NCBI RefSeq assembly: GCF_963676285.1
Contig: NZ_OY781063.1
Coordinates: 1,116,001 to 1,180,000, forward strand
Length of the DNA stretch: 64,000 nt
Direction of reading: 5' to 3'
Source: an uncultured Sphaerochaeta sp.
GTDB taxonomy: Bacteria; Spirochaetota; Spirochaetia; Sphaerochaetales; Sphaerochaetaceae
Below the pieces are notes generated by a model that saw nothing but the letters and a program-made list of their open reading frames with translations, made no database searches and had not been told where the DNA came from. The translations under genes and the position numbers were made by a program. Positions 52,476-60,227 of the stretch are shown here, piece by piece; the stretch's first letter is position 1, and each line of letters starts with the position of its first letter.

Positions 52476-52721
52476 CTAGAAAGCAGGGTCTTCCTCAATT
52501 CCAACCCTCATGCACACCTCAAAGCAATACTCAAGATCCTCCTTGAATACTGCCTGTTTACGCATCCTGTCACTTGCAATCTCGCAAATCCCACGGTGAA
52601 CAAGTTCATTACGTACGTGTCCCCGGTACAAATCGATAACCTGCAAGTAGTAGTCTTCTGTAAACCTGTCATGATGGACGACGGGAGGCGTCTTCTGGTC
52701 ATTCTTTTTTTGCGGATCCAT
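52476..52721 (-). CDS. Small hypothetical protein of the transposition unit
   Basis: 81 residues, beginning MDPQKKNDQKTPPVVHHDRF, mixed helical, no recognised domain. A strong AAAGGAGGGACAACC precedes the ATG. It lies 21 bases after the ATPase stop and just before the terminator, so it is co-transcribed with the transposition genes and probably an accessory factor. Function unknown. Confidence 0.6.
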   Translation of the reverse strand: MDPQKKNDQKTPPVVHHDRFTEDYYLQVIDLYRGHVRNELVHRGICEIASDRMRKQAVFKEDLEYCFEVCMRVGIEEDPAF

Positions 52722-52742
52722 GGTTGTCCCTCCTTTACCTGC

Positions 52743-53555
52743 TCATTCCCACCAATTCCTGGTCACTTTCCTGATGATGTCCGCAGTTATGAGTTGCACG
52801 CTTTGTTCCATGCCATGCTTCAGGGCAAGCAGACACACCGAATTGATGTTCCTGGGTATCCCTGCAGAGACCTGGCTCACCGCTATCAGTGCAGGCTTGT
52901 CAAAAATCTCGGAACCTCTTCCCCCGATGACCTTCAGGTGATGATCAATATACCCGAAGCACTCATCCTGCGAGAGACTGCGGAGGTTGTATCCATCAAG
53001 AATCCGGCTCATCAATGGACGGGCCTGCGGGTTGCGTAGTTTCTCGAACAATCCTTCCTGCCCGCACATGACAATGGGTATCACACTCGTCCTCGCCAGA
53101 CTCTGTTGGCTCAGGAGATGCAGTTGGGCGAAGAAATCCCCGGTGAAAAGATGGCATTCATCCAGGAACAACACAGGCCGCTTGCCATCATTGTAGATGA
53201 GGTCCAGTGCCTCATGGATCTGTCTGAGCATCGTGGAAGGCTGGTTTGTCCTGGTGAAGATGCCCAATGATGCCATGAATTGCCTGAGCACCTCGATGAA
53301 GCTCCATTGGCCTCCCACCAGGTCAATGACCTGGTAGCTCTTGCCGGGTAGCTGATGCAGGGAATAGCGCAAGGAAGTTGACTTGCCTGCCCCCACATCC
53401 CCTATGATGGTGAAATACATGCTGTTCTGGATGGCGAACTGTATCTTGTTGCTTATATCCACCATGGAAGAGAGCAGGTACATCTGGTTTGGTTTCAGTT
53501 CAGCAGAGAACGGCATCTGCTTGAACCCGTAGAAGGTACGGATGTCAGTGTTCAT
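52743..53555 (-). CDS. ExeA/TniB-like AAA ATPase of the transposition unit
   Basis: A 270-residue AAA ATPase: YGFKQMPFSAEL start typical of the ExeA/TniB group, Walker A GDVGAGKST (52-60), Walker B VLFLDE (~128-133) and a C-terminal lid GIPRNINSVCLLAL. In Tn7/Tn5053/Mu-like elements such ATPases select the target and activate the DDE transposase. Its ATG overlaps the integrase stop (ATGA). Confidence 0.85.
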   Translation of the reverse strand: MNTDIRTFYGFKQMPFSAELKPNQMYLLSSMVDISNKIQFAIQNSMYFTIIGDVGAGKSTSLRYSLHQLPGKSYQVIDLVGGQWSFIEVLRQFMASLGIFTRTNQPSTMLRQIHEALDLIYNDGKRPVLFLDECHLFTGDFFAQLHLLSQQSLARTSVIPIVMCGQEGLFEKLRNPQARPLMSRILDGYNLRSLSQDECFGYIDHHLKVIGGRGSEIFDKPALIAVSQVSAGIPRNINSVCLLALKHGMEQSVQLITADIIRKVTRNWWE

Positions 53556-54784
53556 TGCTGCACCCCCTTCATCCTGTGGGCTCGTGAGTTTGCATGAAAG
53601 TCGACCGGCCTGAGCAATCCGAGGCTCTCACCGTCATAGAATGCCTCAACGTCACTGATGGTGTTGTAACGCAATTCCAGCTTCCTTCCTGAATAACCCA
53701 GGGGAACCTCAAGCAGTACCGAGTCCAGGCTTACCGTCCTTGCCTTGCTCACCGTACGGTACACCCGTTTCCTGAACAGCCTGGGAAGGTCCGGCGGGGC
53801 CGGCCTGACCGCCTCAATCTCGCCCAGGTAGCACTGGATCGGTGACATCCCGATACCGGCGTGGTACCTGCCGTTGTACTCATCAAGATATTCCAGCCAA
53901 CGCTGGTTCAGCTCATACAGCTCCAGGGGATTGTCCCCCAGGGTGGGCAGGAATTGCATGCGTACCGTGGAAAAATATCTTTCCACCTTCGCCTTCCCTG
54001 TTGGGGTGTAGGGCCTTGAGTGTGTGAAATTCACCTCAAGGGCTGCACAACCGAGCTTTATCCGCTCATCCCTCATGGCCGCACCATTGTCGGTGTGGCA
54101 CTGGCGTGGCAGTCCCCTTGCATTGAATGCACCCCAGAGACAATCCAGCAGGCTCTCGCTTGTCTCGTCACGGTAGAAACGGGCATAGGGAACAAGCCGG
54201 CTCTTGTCATCTATGATTGCAAACAGCTTGGAAACAACCAGCCTTCGTTCCTTTCCCTGCCCCACATACACCTTCGGGCCCACCATTGCATCCAGGTACC
54301 AGACCTGGTTTACATGCTCCATCTCAAGGCGGCGCATGTCCTTGTCGCCGGGGACCTTCCCCTTGGCCCTCTGGTTGCGGAAGATCCGGTAGATGAGGGT
54401 CATGTCAACCACCTCCGAGGGCAGGAAGATGCCTTGTTTCTCGGCCATCCTCACCAAGGTGGTGATCTTGCATTCGGGATGTTGCTGGCGGAATACCAGC
54501 AGTGCCTGCTCGGTCTCGCTGCTGATTCTCCTGCGGCAGCCCTTGTCCGAACGGTCCTTGGGATACAGGTCCTCGATGTTCCTGTTCCTGCGGTAGGCAT
54601 TCAGCCAGTTGTAAATCGTCGGCATGCTCACCGTCTTCTTGCCGGAGAACGGTATGTCGTGCTCCCTCTCGCAAATCTGGTTCGCCAGGCGTGTGATGTC
54701 CCCATGCTTCAACCGATCGTCGAGCAGAGGGAAGATGAGTCCGAAGCGGAACAGTGCTACCTGTTCCTTTTTGCTTGCATCCAT
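53552..54784 (-). CDS. DDE-type integrase/transposase (rve, Mu/TniA-like)
   Basis: 410 residues. An N-terminal helix-turn-helix region (~25-140) precedes the rve core with catalytic D165 (WYLDAMVG), D232 (CHTDNGAAM) and E268 (GKAKVERYF); the D-E spacing of 35 is the canonical DD(35)E. A Mu-type C-terminal beta domain follows. I start at ATG 54784, preceded by AGGAGGTACCAACCC; the frame extends further upstream but only as a shadow of the zinc-finger gene. Translationally coupled to the ATPase. Confidence 0.88.
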   Translation of the reverse strand: MDASKKEQVALFRFGLIFPLLDDRLKHGDITRLANQICEREHDIPFSGKKTVSMPTIYNWLNAYRRNRNIEDLYPKDRSDKGCRRRISSETEQALLVFRQQHPECKITTLVRMAEKQGIFLPSEVVDMTLIYRIFRNQRAKGKVPGDKDMRRLEMEHVNQVWYLDAMVGPKVYVGQGKERRLVVSKLFAIIDDKSRLVPYARFYRDETSESLLDCLWGAFNARGLPRQCHTDNGAAMRDERIKLGCAALEVNFTHSRPYTPTGKAKVERYFSTVRMQFLPTLGDNPLELYELNQRWLEYLDEYNGRYHAGIGMSPIQCYLGEIEAVRPAPPDLPRLFRKRVYRTVSKARTVSLDSVLLEVPLGYSGRKLELRYNTISDVEAFYDGESLGLLRPVDFHANSRAHRMKGVQQ

Positions 54785-54819
54785 GGGTTGGTACCTCCTG
54801 AAAGTTTGGTACCACCAGC

Positions 54820-55383
54820 CTAGGGGATACCCCTTGGGACATATAGATACAAACGTTGGTGGGCAGGCCGCTGCAAATGGATTCCCATCAATGAGGGAGG
54901 CCTTTCTTGCACGATGATTACCGATGGTGGGGAGCTTATGCATCCCCTGAGCCGGGCCCTGAGCATGTGAAATACCTTCCCATGGTCGGGGAAGTCCGTA
55001 TCCACCCTGCTGCGGTGGGAATAACTTCTCCACCATGTCCTCTGCAGGTAGCCGGACACCCCAGGGACCGTGTTGAAATGGCCTTTCTGGAGCTTGTAAC
55101 CCAACAGGAGGCAGATGGTCTCGAGACTGAACAGCTTGAATGCATGGACCCAGCTGGGCAAAAGGGTGAAAGTCTTCCCGCAGCAAGGGCAAACCTTCCT
55201 GTGGAGCCATACCTGCATGCTGCTCAGGGACTGGTCTATGAAATAGCGTTTCCTCCACCCATGACCATGGAGCAGGTGATTACAGAAGATGCAATGGAAG
55301 ATGCCCAGCATCTTGGATTCTGGGTGTTCCTTGCCGTCAACCACTTGCAATTGAGCCAGTTCAATGGCAATCTCTAAGAGCAT
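54820..55383 (-). CDS. Zinc-finger protein of the transposition unit (DUF6431-like)
   Basis: 187 residues. Two cysteine pairs, CIFC (~31-34) and CPCC (~66-69), form a zinc finger, followed by helices with WVHAFKLFSLETICLLLGYK. Proteins of this kind lie next to DDE integrase/ExeA units and are reminiscent of the zinc-finger N-terminus of TniQ/TnsD target selectors; that relation is inference. First gene of the unit. No clear Shine-Dalgarno before ATG 55383; a later start is possible. Confidence 0.6.
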   Translation of the reverse strand: MLLEIAIELAQLQVVDGKEHPESKMLGIFHCIFCNHLLHGHGWRKRYFIDQSLSSMQVWLHRKVCPCCGKTFTLLPSWVHAFKLFSLETICLLLGYKLQKGHFNTVPGVSGYLQRTWWRSYSHRSRVDTDFPDHGKVFHMLRARLRGCISSPPSVIIVQERPPSLMGIHLQRPAHQRLYLYVPRGIP

Positions 55384-55553
55384 TATTGCAACTTGGAGGG
55401 GGTCCTACTTTCCACGGGAGGCCCTCTCCTTTTCCTTTATAGGAGAATGTGCAACTAATGTACCATGCTTATACAGTCCTTGCTAAAGCAATTTGCAATT
55501 TTCTGCTTTCTTCCTGATTAGATAATTTGCCACCTAACAAAGGGTTAAGGAAC

Positions 55554-56210
55554 ATGAAAGATCCTTATACAAGTGGTGTTGCGTTCATCTTCGAAGGAGA
55601 TACTGAACAAACATTTTATGAGATTCTTACCAGCCAATTTAGCGGAAAACACCCAGAATTTTCATTCTCAGTCAGCTTTGATGATGAAGTCAACGAATTC
55701 ATTTCAGAGTCAATTTCTGATTCACATTCTGTAATCATTCGTATGAATTCTGTCAAAACAATTACTCAGGTAGCACACTCAGCCGATTGGTTCAATAATT
55801 CTTATAAGAAAAAGCATTCTGGTATCAAATGGACTGTCTTTTTGTATGACACAGACTCTCCGCATGAAGATATTACAAAATTCCATGAAGGAGACTGGCT
55901 CATGTTACGAAGAAAATTAAAGGGAAAGAACGTGGAGGTTATTGATTTGGCCTCGCGTGCTATGATTGAAGATCTCTTTCTCTATGATATGGAAGGTATC
56001 TGCAACTATCTAGAAGTTCCAAACCAAGCAATACCCCGTGAAGGAAATGGAAAAACAACCTTAAAACAATTTTATCGCAAACATGGGAAAGTGTATCATG
56101 AGGGAGAACGAGCTACTGATATGATCTGGGGCTTGAACATGGATAGTATTGTCGCTAAAGCTGAGATTCAATTAGGTATAATTGATGAGCGTTGTTTCCC
56201 TGCTAAATAA
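55554..56210 (+). CDS. TOPRIM-like (RloB-type) protein
   Basis: 218 residues. FIFEGDTEQTFYEIL at the N-terminus provides the Glu (E14) and VFLYDTDSPHED (D99, D101) the DxD of a TOPRIM-like metal site, as in RloB, DUF4276 and AriB-like nucleases. Basic helices follow. No signal peptide. The ATG at 55554 is preceded by GGTTAAGG at close spacing. Such proteins are the effector partner of AAA15 ATPases. The matching ATPase gene ends at 52371, with a 3-kb transposon-like unit between them. Family placement is moderate; role inferred. Confidence 0.65.
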   Translation: MKDPYTSGVAFIFEGDTEQTFYEILTSQFSGKHPEFSFSVSFDDEVNEFISESISDSHSVIIRMNSVKTITQVAHSADWFNNSYKKKHSGIKWTVFLYDTDSPHEDITKFHEGDWLMLRRKLKGKNVEVIDLASRAMIEDLFLYDMEGICNYLEVPNQAIPREGNGKTTLKQFYRKHGKVYHEGERATDMIWGLNMDSIVAKAEIQLGIIDERCFPAK

Positions 56211-56332
56211 GATAACACCCATAAAGGTATTTGATGATAATCACCACTGCTGTTTACGCTATTTGATGCTACCTTTATAAATTGCAATCAGAAGTCCAGA
56301 TTTACCCTTATTTTTTCATAAGAGTGATATCA

Positions 56333-56407
56333 CTACCCAATCACCACCTTGTTGACCTCTCCCTTATGCTCACAGGCGTAGGTGAAGGCCTCCACTACTT
56401 GGTGTAC
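56333..56407 (-). pseudogene. 3' scrap of an alcohol dehydrogenase gene
   Basis: 24 codons, VHQVVEAFTYACEHKGEVNK then VVIG and a stop, 16 of 23 residues identical to the end of the fragment at 50673-50885. It begins immediately after, and in frame with, the stop codon of the MFS gene. The two scraps flank the ATPase/transposon/TOPRIM island in the same orientation. Confidence 0.6.
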
Positions 56408-57544
56408 CTAGTAATTCACAGCTCTTCGATGAGCAACGAGGATCAACAAGAAGGCAACCAGTGAAGAGACAGAAAGGAACAGATACCCACTCCCCAGTGG
56501 GGCGTTTGCGATAATAGCGCTCATAAAAACAGGATATACAGCACCACCAATCCCACAAGCCGAACTAATCAACCCAGTGACACTCGCAGTTCTCTCTGGG
56601 TACATCCCTGCTGAGAGACTCATGATATAGGACCATATCGGTCCATAACAAGCTCCAACAGCAACACAAAGAAGCAGAGCAAACGCAGGAGAATTACTTA
56701 CAAAAAGCGCTATAAACACTACTGCAACCAGGATAAAACGCACCCTCAACTGTTTGAAAATATGCTGTGATGACATACTGGTAATAACCCTGGAAATCGC
56801 CATAGAAGCCCAATACAGCGAAATAGCATACCCTCCCCAAGAAGAAGCATATGCATCATAGAAAAATGATTCAGTGAAGTACCCAAACCCATTTTCAAGT
56901 CCCACATAAATCATCATCGTCACAAACAATAAAACAAAAGCCTTTGAATTGAATAAGGAAATATCAAGCAACCGAGATGACGAATAGGAAGGAACAACGG
57001 TGAAGCCTCCCTCAAATAGCAATACGATTAATGCGATCAAACTCACACCACTGCTGATCAGAAACACCAATCTCCAGTTAATTGCCTGCAAGGATGTTAA
57101 AATTGGAGCTATTACCGCTCCAATGCAGAGAAACGCCTGACTGAGATTCATATAGCGGTGCGCAGAATCAGCATATTGATCACTCAACAGTGCGGTACTT
57201 ACACTCTCACAAACACCATACCCAGAGCCTGTGAGGAAAAACCCTATCACAGTCAAAGGCAACCAGGAGGAAAGGCCTATACAGCAAGTACCAATTATAA
57301 AGATTGACATAAACACGAGCAGTACTTGTTTCTTTCCAATTCGATCAGCTACTCGGCCAAATACTACAGGCATGATGATGATTCCTAGGTATTGTGAAGA
57401 AACAAGAAACCCCCAGGAAACCTTACCAATCGAAAAATACAATGAAAGTTCGCGTAAAACTGCCTGAAATCCTCCCATTTCAAAACCCAGGGAGAACATC
57501 AATATGCAGGCAAATATCACTTTCTTCTCAATCTTAAACTTCAT
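56408..57544 (-). CDS. MFS transporter
   Basis: 378 residues, 12 transmembrane segments. The GRVADRIGKKQVLLVFMSIF motif between TM2 and TM3 is the major facilitator signature. I start at ATG 57544 after GGGGAAGG. It resembles sugar/organic-acid permeases of the FucP/YfkF-like groups; the substrate is unknown. Its last residues abut an alcohol dehydrogenase scrap in the same frame, so the 3' end may have been reshaped by rearrangement. Confidence 0.85.
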   Translation of the reverse strand: MKFKIEKKVIFACILMFSLGFEMGGFQAVLRELSLYFSIGKVSWGFLVSSQYLGIIIMPVVFGRVADRIGKKQVLLVFMSIFIIGTCCIGLSSWLPLTVIGFFLTGSGYGVCESVSTALLSDQYADSAHRYMNLSQAFLCIGAVIAPILTSLQAINWRLVFLISSGVSLIALIVLLFEGGFTVVPSYSSSRLLDISLFNSKAFVLLFVTMMIYVGLENGFGYFTESFFYDAYASSWGGYAISLYWASMAISRVITSMSSQHIFKQLRVRFILVAVVFIALFVSNSPAFALLLCVAVGACYGPIWSYIMSLSAGMYPERTASVTGLISSACGIGGAVYPVFMSAIIANAPLGSGYLFLSVSSLVAFLLILVAHRRAVNY

Positions 57545-57639
57545 GCATCGAACCTTCCCCACCAAGCAAACAATTGGTTCACCCTTTGTGAACGTAAGCA
57601 TCCTACCGTAATGGAAACAAGATTGTAGGAATTGTAGAA

Positions 57640-57668
57640 AAGCAATGAAGCGTTGAACTTCATTGCTT
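57640..57668 (-). terminator. Intrinsic terminator of the Rbs-type operon
   Basis: An 11-bp stem AAGCAATGAAG/CTTCATTGCTT around a 7-base loop; on the minus strand it runs into a short T-rich stretch. It lies 66 bases beyond the permease stop. Confidence 0.65.
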
Positions 57669-57734
57669 CTCAGTATCTACCAAGAGTTTCTGCACACGAG
57701 GAATGCAAAACCCAGACAAACAAATGAATGCTAA

Positions 57735-58712
57735 TTAGTCATGTCTTGAATTGGAGTCAATGAGTACGACAGCAATCAAGATAATACCCTTCACAACCCA
57801 TTGCCAATAACTGTTGATACTCATCAGGATCATGATATTCGAGATTACTTGCAGGAACAGCGCTCCGATAACTACGCCGAATATCTTTCCCCTTCCGCCT
57901 GAAAGAGAAGTACCACCGAGTACTACGATTGTCATTACATCAAACAACAAGTTCTCCCCGATTCCAACATTTCCACTCAAGGTTTTTGAGGTTAACCCAA
58001 GAGCGCCAATACAGGACAGAATTGCACTCAGTACAAATGCCAGAATTCCAACGAACTTAACGTTGATTCCCGACAGTTTACTTGCCTCAACATTGCCTCC
58101 CACAGCGTAGAAACTTCTTCCAAGTTCAGTATGCTGCGTGAAGATATGCAATGTGATAGCTACAATCAACAACAGGATTACCGGGAATGGAATGAATCCG
58201 ATATAGCCAGCTCCTAAGAAGTTGAAGCTTTCTGGAAGTCCTGAAATAGGCAATCCCTTCGAATATATGAAGTAGATACCCTTGATGATGTTCATCACCG
58301 TAAGCGTGGCTATGAACGAAGGCATATGCCCATACACAGTTAGCGCACCATTGAGAATACCAACAAGGATTGCAAGGCCAAACACAATTATAAGGGCCCA
58401 GAACATAGGAATCCCTGCATTCACCACCAGGCCTGCAAAGAATATGGAAGTCATTCCAATAATGGAAGTAATCGACATATCCATATTCGCAATCAAGACA
58501 ACAAAGAATTCTCCCAAGGCAATAATCGAGATGAATGATGCTTGTCTGAGAATATTCATGATATTGTCAGTAGTACGGAATTTGGCTGAACTAATACTAC
58601 ATATAGCAAACAGGAGGATAAATAAGAAAAGAATCATCCATTCATGAAAAAAGGATTTAAAATCTCCCTTGAACTTGTTATTCCTCTCTTCGACCGTTTT
58701 TACTGCATTCAT
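57735..58712 (-). CDS. Sugar ABC transporter permease (RbsC type)
   Basis: 325 residues, ~8-10 transmembrane segments of the branched-chain/ribose permease family. Typical segments are [20 protein letters not shown] and [20 protein letters not shown]. It overlaps the ATPase gene by 4 bases. Together with 58709-60214 and 62382-63383 it forms a CUT2-type importer for a monosaccharide or related sugar. Confidence 0.92.
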   Translation of the reverse strand: MNAVKTVEERNNKFKGDFKSFFHEWMILFLFILLFAICSISSAKFRTTDNIMNILRQASFISIIALGEFFVVLIANMDMSITSIIGMTSIFFAGLVVNAGIPMFWALIIVFGLAILVGILNGALTVYGHMPSFIATLTVMNIIKGIYFIYSKGLPISGLPESFNFLGAGYIGFIPFPVILLLIVAITLHIFTQHTELGRSFYAVGGNVEASKLSGINVKFVGILAFVLSAILSCIGALGLTSKTLSGNVGIGENLLFDVMTIVVLGGTSLSGGRGKIFGVVIGALFLQVISNIMILMSINSYWQWVVKGIILIAVVLIDSNSRHD

Positions 58713-60214
58713 TTCTCTTTTACTCCTAATAAATCATGGATGATTACTTCTTGTTTAATATTCTCGCCTTCAACCAAATCCATCACCTGTCCTTCATACA
58801 AGACATATACCTTGTTTGAGAGACCAATAATTTCTTCAAGTTCCGGAGAAACCAAAATAACAGCCTTGCCTGCTTTTGCAAGTTCATTGATCAAGGAATA
58901 GATCTCGAACTTCGCACCAATATCAATACCTCTCGTTGGTTCATCCAGAAGAAAGATGTCACATTCACGTAACATCCACTTCGCAATGACAACCTTCTGC
59001 TGATTTCCTCCTGAGAGCTTACTGATCAGCTGCCTCAACGAGTAGTATCGAAGATTCATCTTGGCATTGATGTCCTTTGCCGCTTGTTCCTCTTTTTCGT
59101 GGTCTTGGAATATCTTCCACTTCCTGAACTTATTCATCGAAGGGAGAATGGTATTCTCCTTGATGTTATAGAGCATGTTCAGCCCCAAGATTCGCCTCTC
59201 ATCAGGAACCAACCCAAGTCCCAGCTTGATAGCCATCTTTGGATTCTTGATCCGAACAGGTTTCCCGCGGACAAGCACTTCTCCTGAGACAATCTTATGA
59301 TTTCCATAGATTGCATGGATCAGTTCCGTTTTCCCAGCGCCAAGCAACCCTGAGATTCCTACAACCTCCCCTGCTTTCACATCAAGAGAAACATCCTTGA
59401 ATGCCTTGGGAGCAGTAAGATGTCGCACCTCCAACAAAGTTTCACCAAACTGTTGGTTTTTTTCTGGATAGACATTCCTCAACTCCCTACCAATAATCAT
59501 CTTAACCAATTGATGCTTATTGATGTCCTTTACATATCCACTGTTGATGTACTTTCCATCACAAAGCACTGTGTACCGATCACAACATTCAAAAATCTCA
59601 TCCAGGCGGTGGGAGATGTAAATGATTCCGATTCCTCGTGCCTTGAGCAGCTCAATAATTCTAAAAATATTCTGGATACCCTCTTCTTGGAGTACAGCTG
59701 TAAGCTCATCCAAAATCAGAACCTTCGGGTTATCGAGCATTGCCTTTGCCAACTGGATAATCTGTTTTTCAGCAGTTCTCAAGTGTTTTACTTTCACTTT
59801 GAGATCCACCTTGCATTGCAGGTAATCCAACAATTCATCTGCACGTTTCTGCAACTGCTTCCAGTCGATGACAGGGCCCTTCTTCTCATATCGCCCAATG
59901 AATATGTTCTCCAGCCCACTCATGTCTTCCATGAGCTGAAATTCCTGATGAACAATAGCTATCCCCATTTCATTCGACTTTCTGACCGAATAGGAAGGGA
60001 TGTGAATAGGATTACCTTGGACAAACAGCTCTCCGGCTGTCATGTGATAATCACCGATGATACATTTGGACAAGGTTGATTTTCCGGCCCCATTTTCTCC
60101 CACCAGCCCATGACATTCTCCGGCTAGTAAGGTGAAGTCAACCTCATCCAAGGCCTTGACCCCAGGAAAGACCATCGTGCATTTTTTTACTTCAACCAAC
60201 TTTTCTGCATCCAT
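58709..60214 (-). CDS. Sugar ABC transporter ATPase (RbsA/MglA type)
   Basis: 501 residues with two nucleotide-binding domains in tandem: Walker [10 protein letters not shown] (~38) and GLLGAGKTE (~290), signature sequences [16 protein letters not shown] (degenerate in the first half) and [15 protein letters not shown] (canonical in the second), Walker B VLILDELT and IFLLDEPT. That asymmetry is normal for CUT2 ATPases. Cytosolic face of the inner membrane. Confidence 0.93.
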   Translation of the reverse strand: MDAEKLVEVKKCTMVFPGVKALDEVDFTLLAGECHGLVGENGAGKSTLSKCIIGDYHMTAGELFVQGNPIHIPSYSVRKSNEMGIAIVHQEFQLMEDMSGLENIFIGRYEKKGPVIDWKQLQKRADELLDYLQCKVDLKVKVKHLRTAEKQIIQLAKAMLDNPKVLILDELTAVLQEEGIQNIFRIIELLKARGIGIIYISHRLDEIFECCDRYTVLCDGKYINSGYVKDINKHQLVKMIIGRELRNVYPEKNQQFGETLLEVRHLTAPKAFKDVSLDVKAGEVVGISGLLGAGKTELIHAIYGNHKIVSGEVLVRGKPVRIKNPKMAIKLGLGLVPDERRILGLNMLYNIKENTILPSMNKFRKWKIFQDHEKEEQAAKDINAKMNLRYYSLRQLISKLSGGNQQKVVIAKWMLRECDIFLLDEPTRGIDIGAKFEIYSLINELAKAGKAVILVSPELEEIIGLSNKVYVLYEGQVMDLVEGENIKQEVIIHDLLGVKEK

Positions 60215-60227
60215 TTATCTACCTCTT

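Larger units (their letters stand above)
52405..55468 (-). mobile_element. Tn7/Tn5053-like transposition unit
   Basis: GC-rich block carrying four minus-strand genes: zinc-finger protein, DDE integrase, ExeA/TniB-like ATPase and an 81-aa protein. Its composition contrasts with the AT-rich ATPase and TOPRIM-like genes on each side. A 13-of-14 inverted repeat, GCATGGTAGATTAG at 52405-52418 versus 55455-55468, may mark the ends. I see no convincing target-site duplication, so the exact limits are uncertain. Confidence 0.65.

Noticed and set aside
52467..53039. 190-codon plus-strand frame
   Set aside because: Antisense to the 81-aa gene and the ExeA-like ATPase, both of which have clear motifs or ribosome-binding sites.
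54020..54823. 267-codon plus-strand frame
   Set aside because: Antisense shadow of the DDE integrase in GC-rich DNA; the integrase on the other strand carries the full catalytic triad and a good ribosome-binding site.
56221..56278. 9-bp inverted repeat ATAAAGGTA/TACCTTTAT after the TOPRIM-like gene
   Set aside because: The 40-base loop and AT-rich arms make a terminator or transposon end unconvincing.
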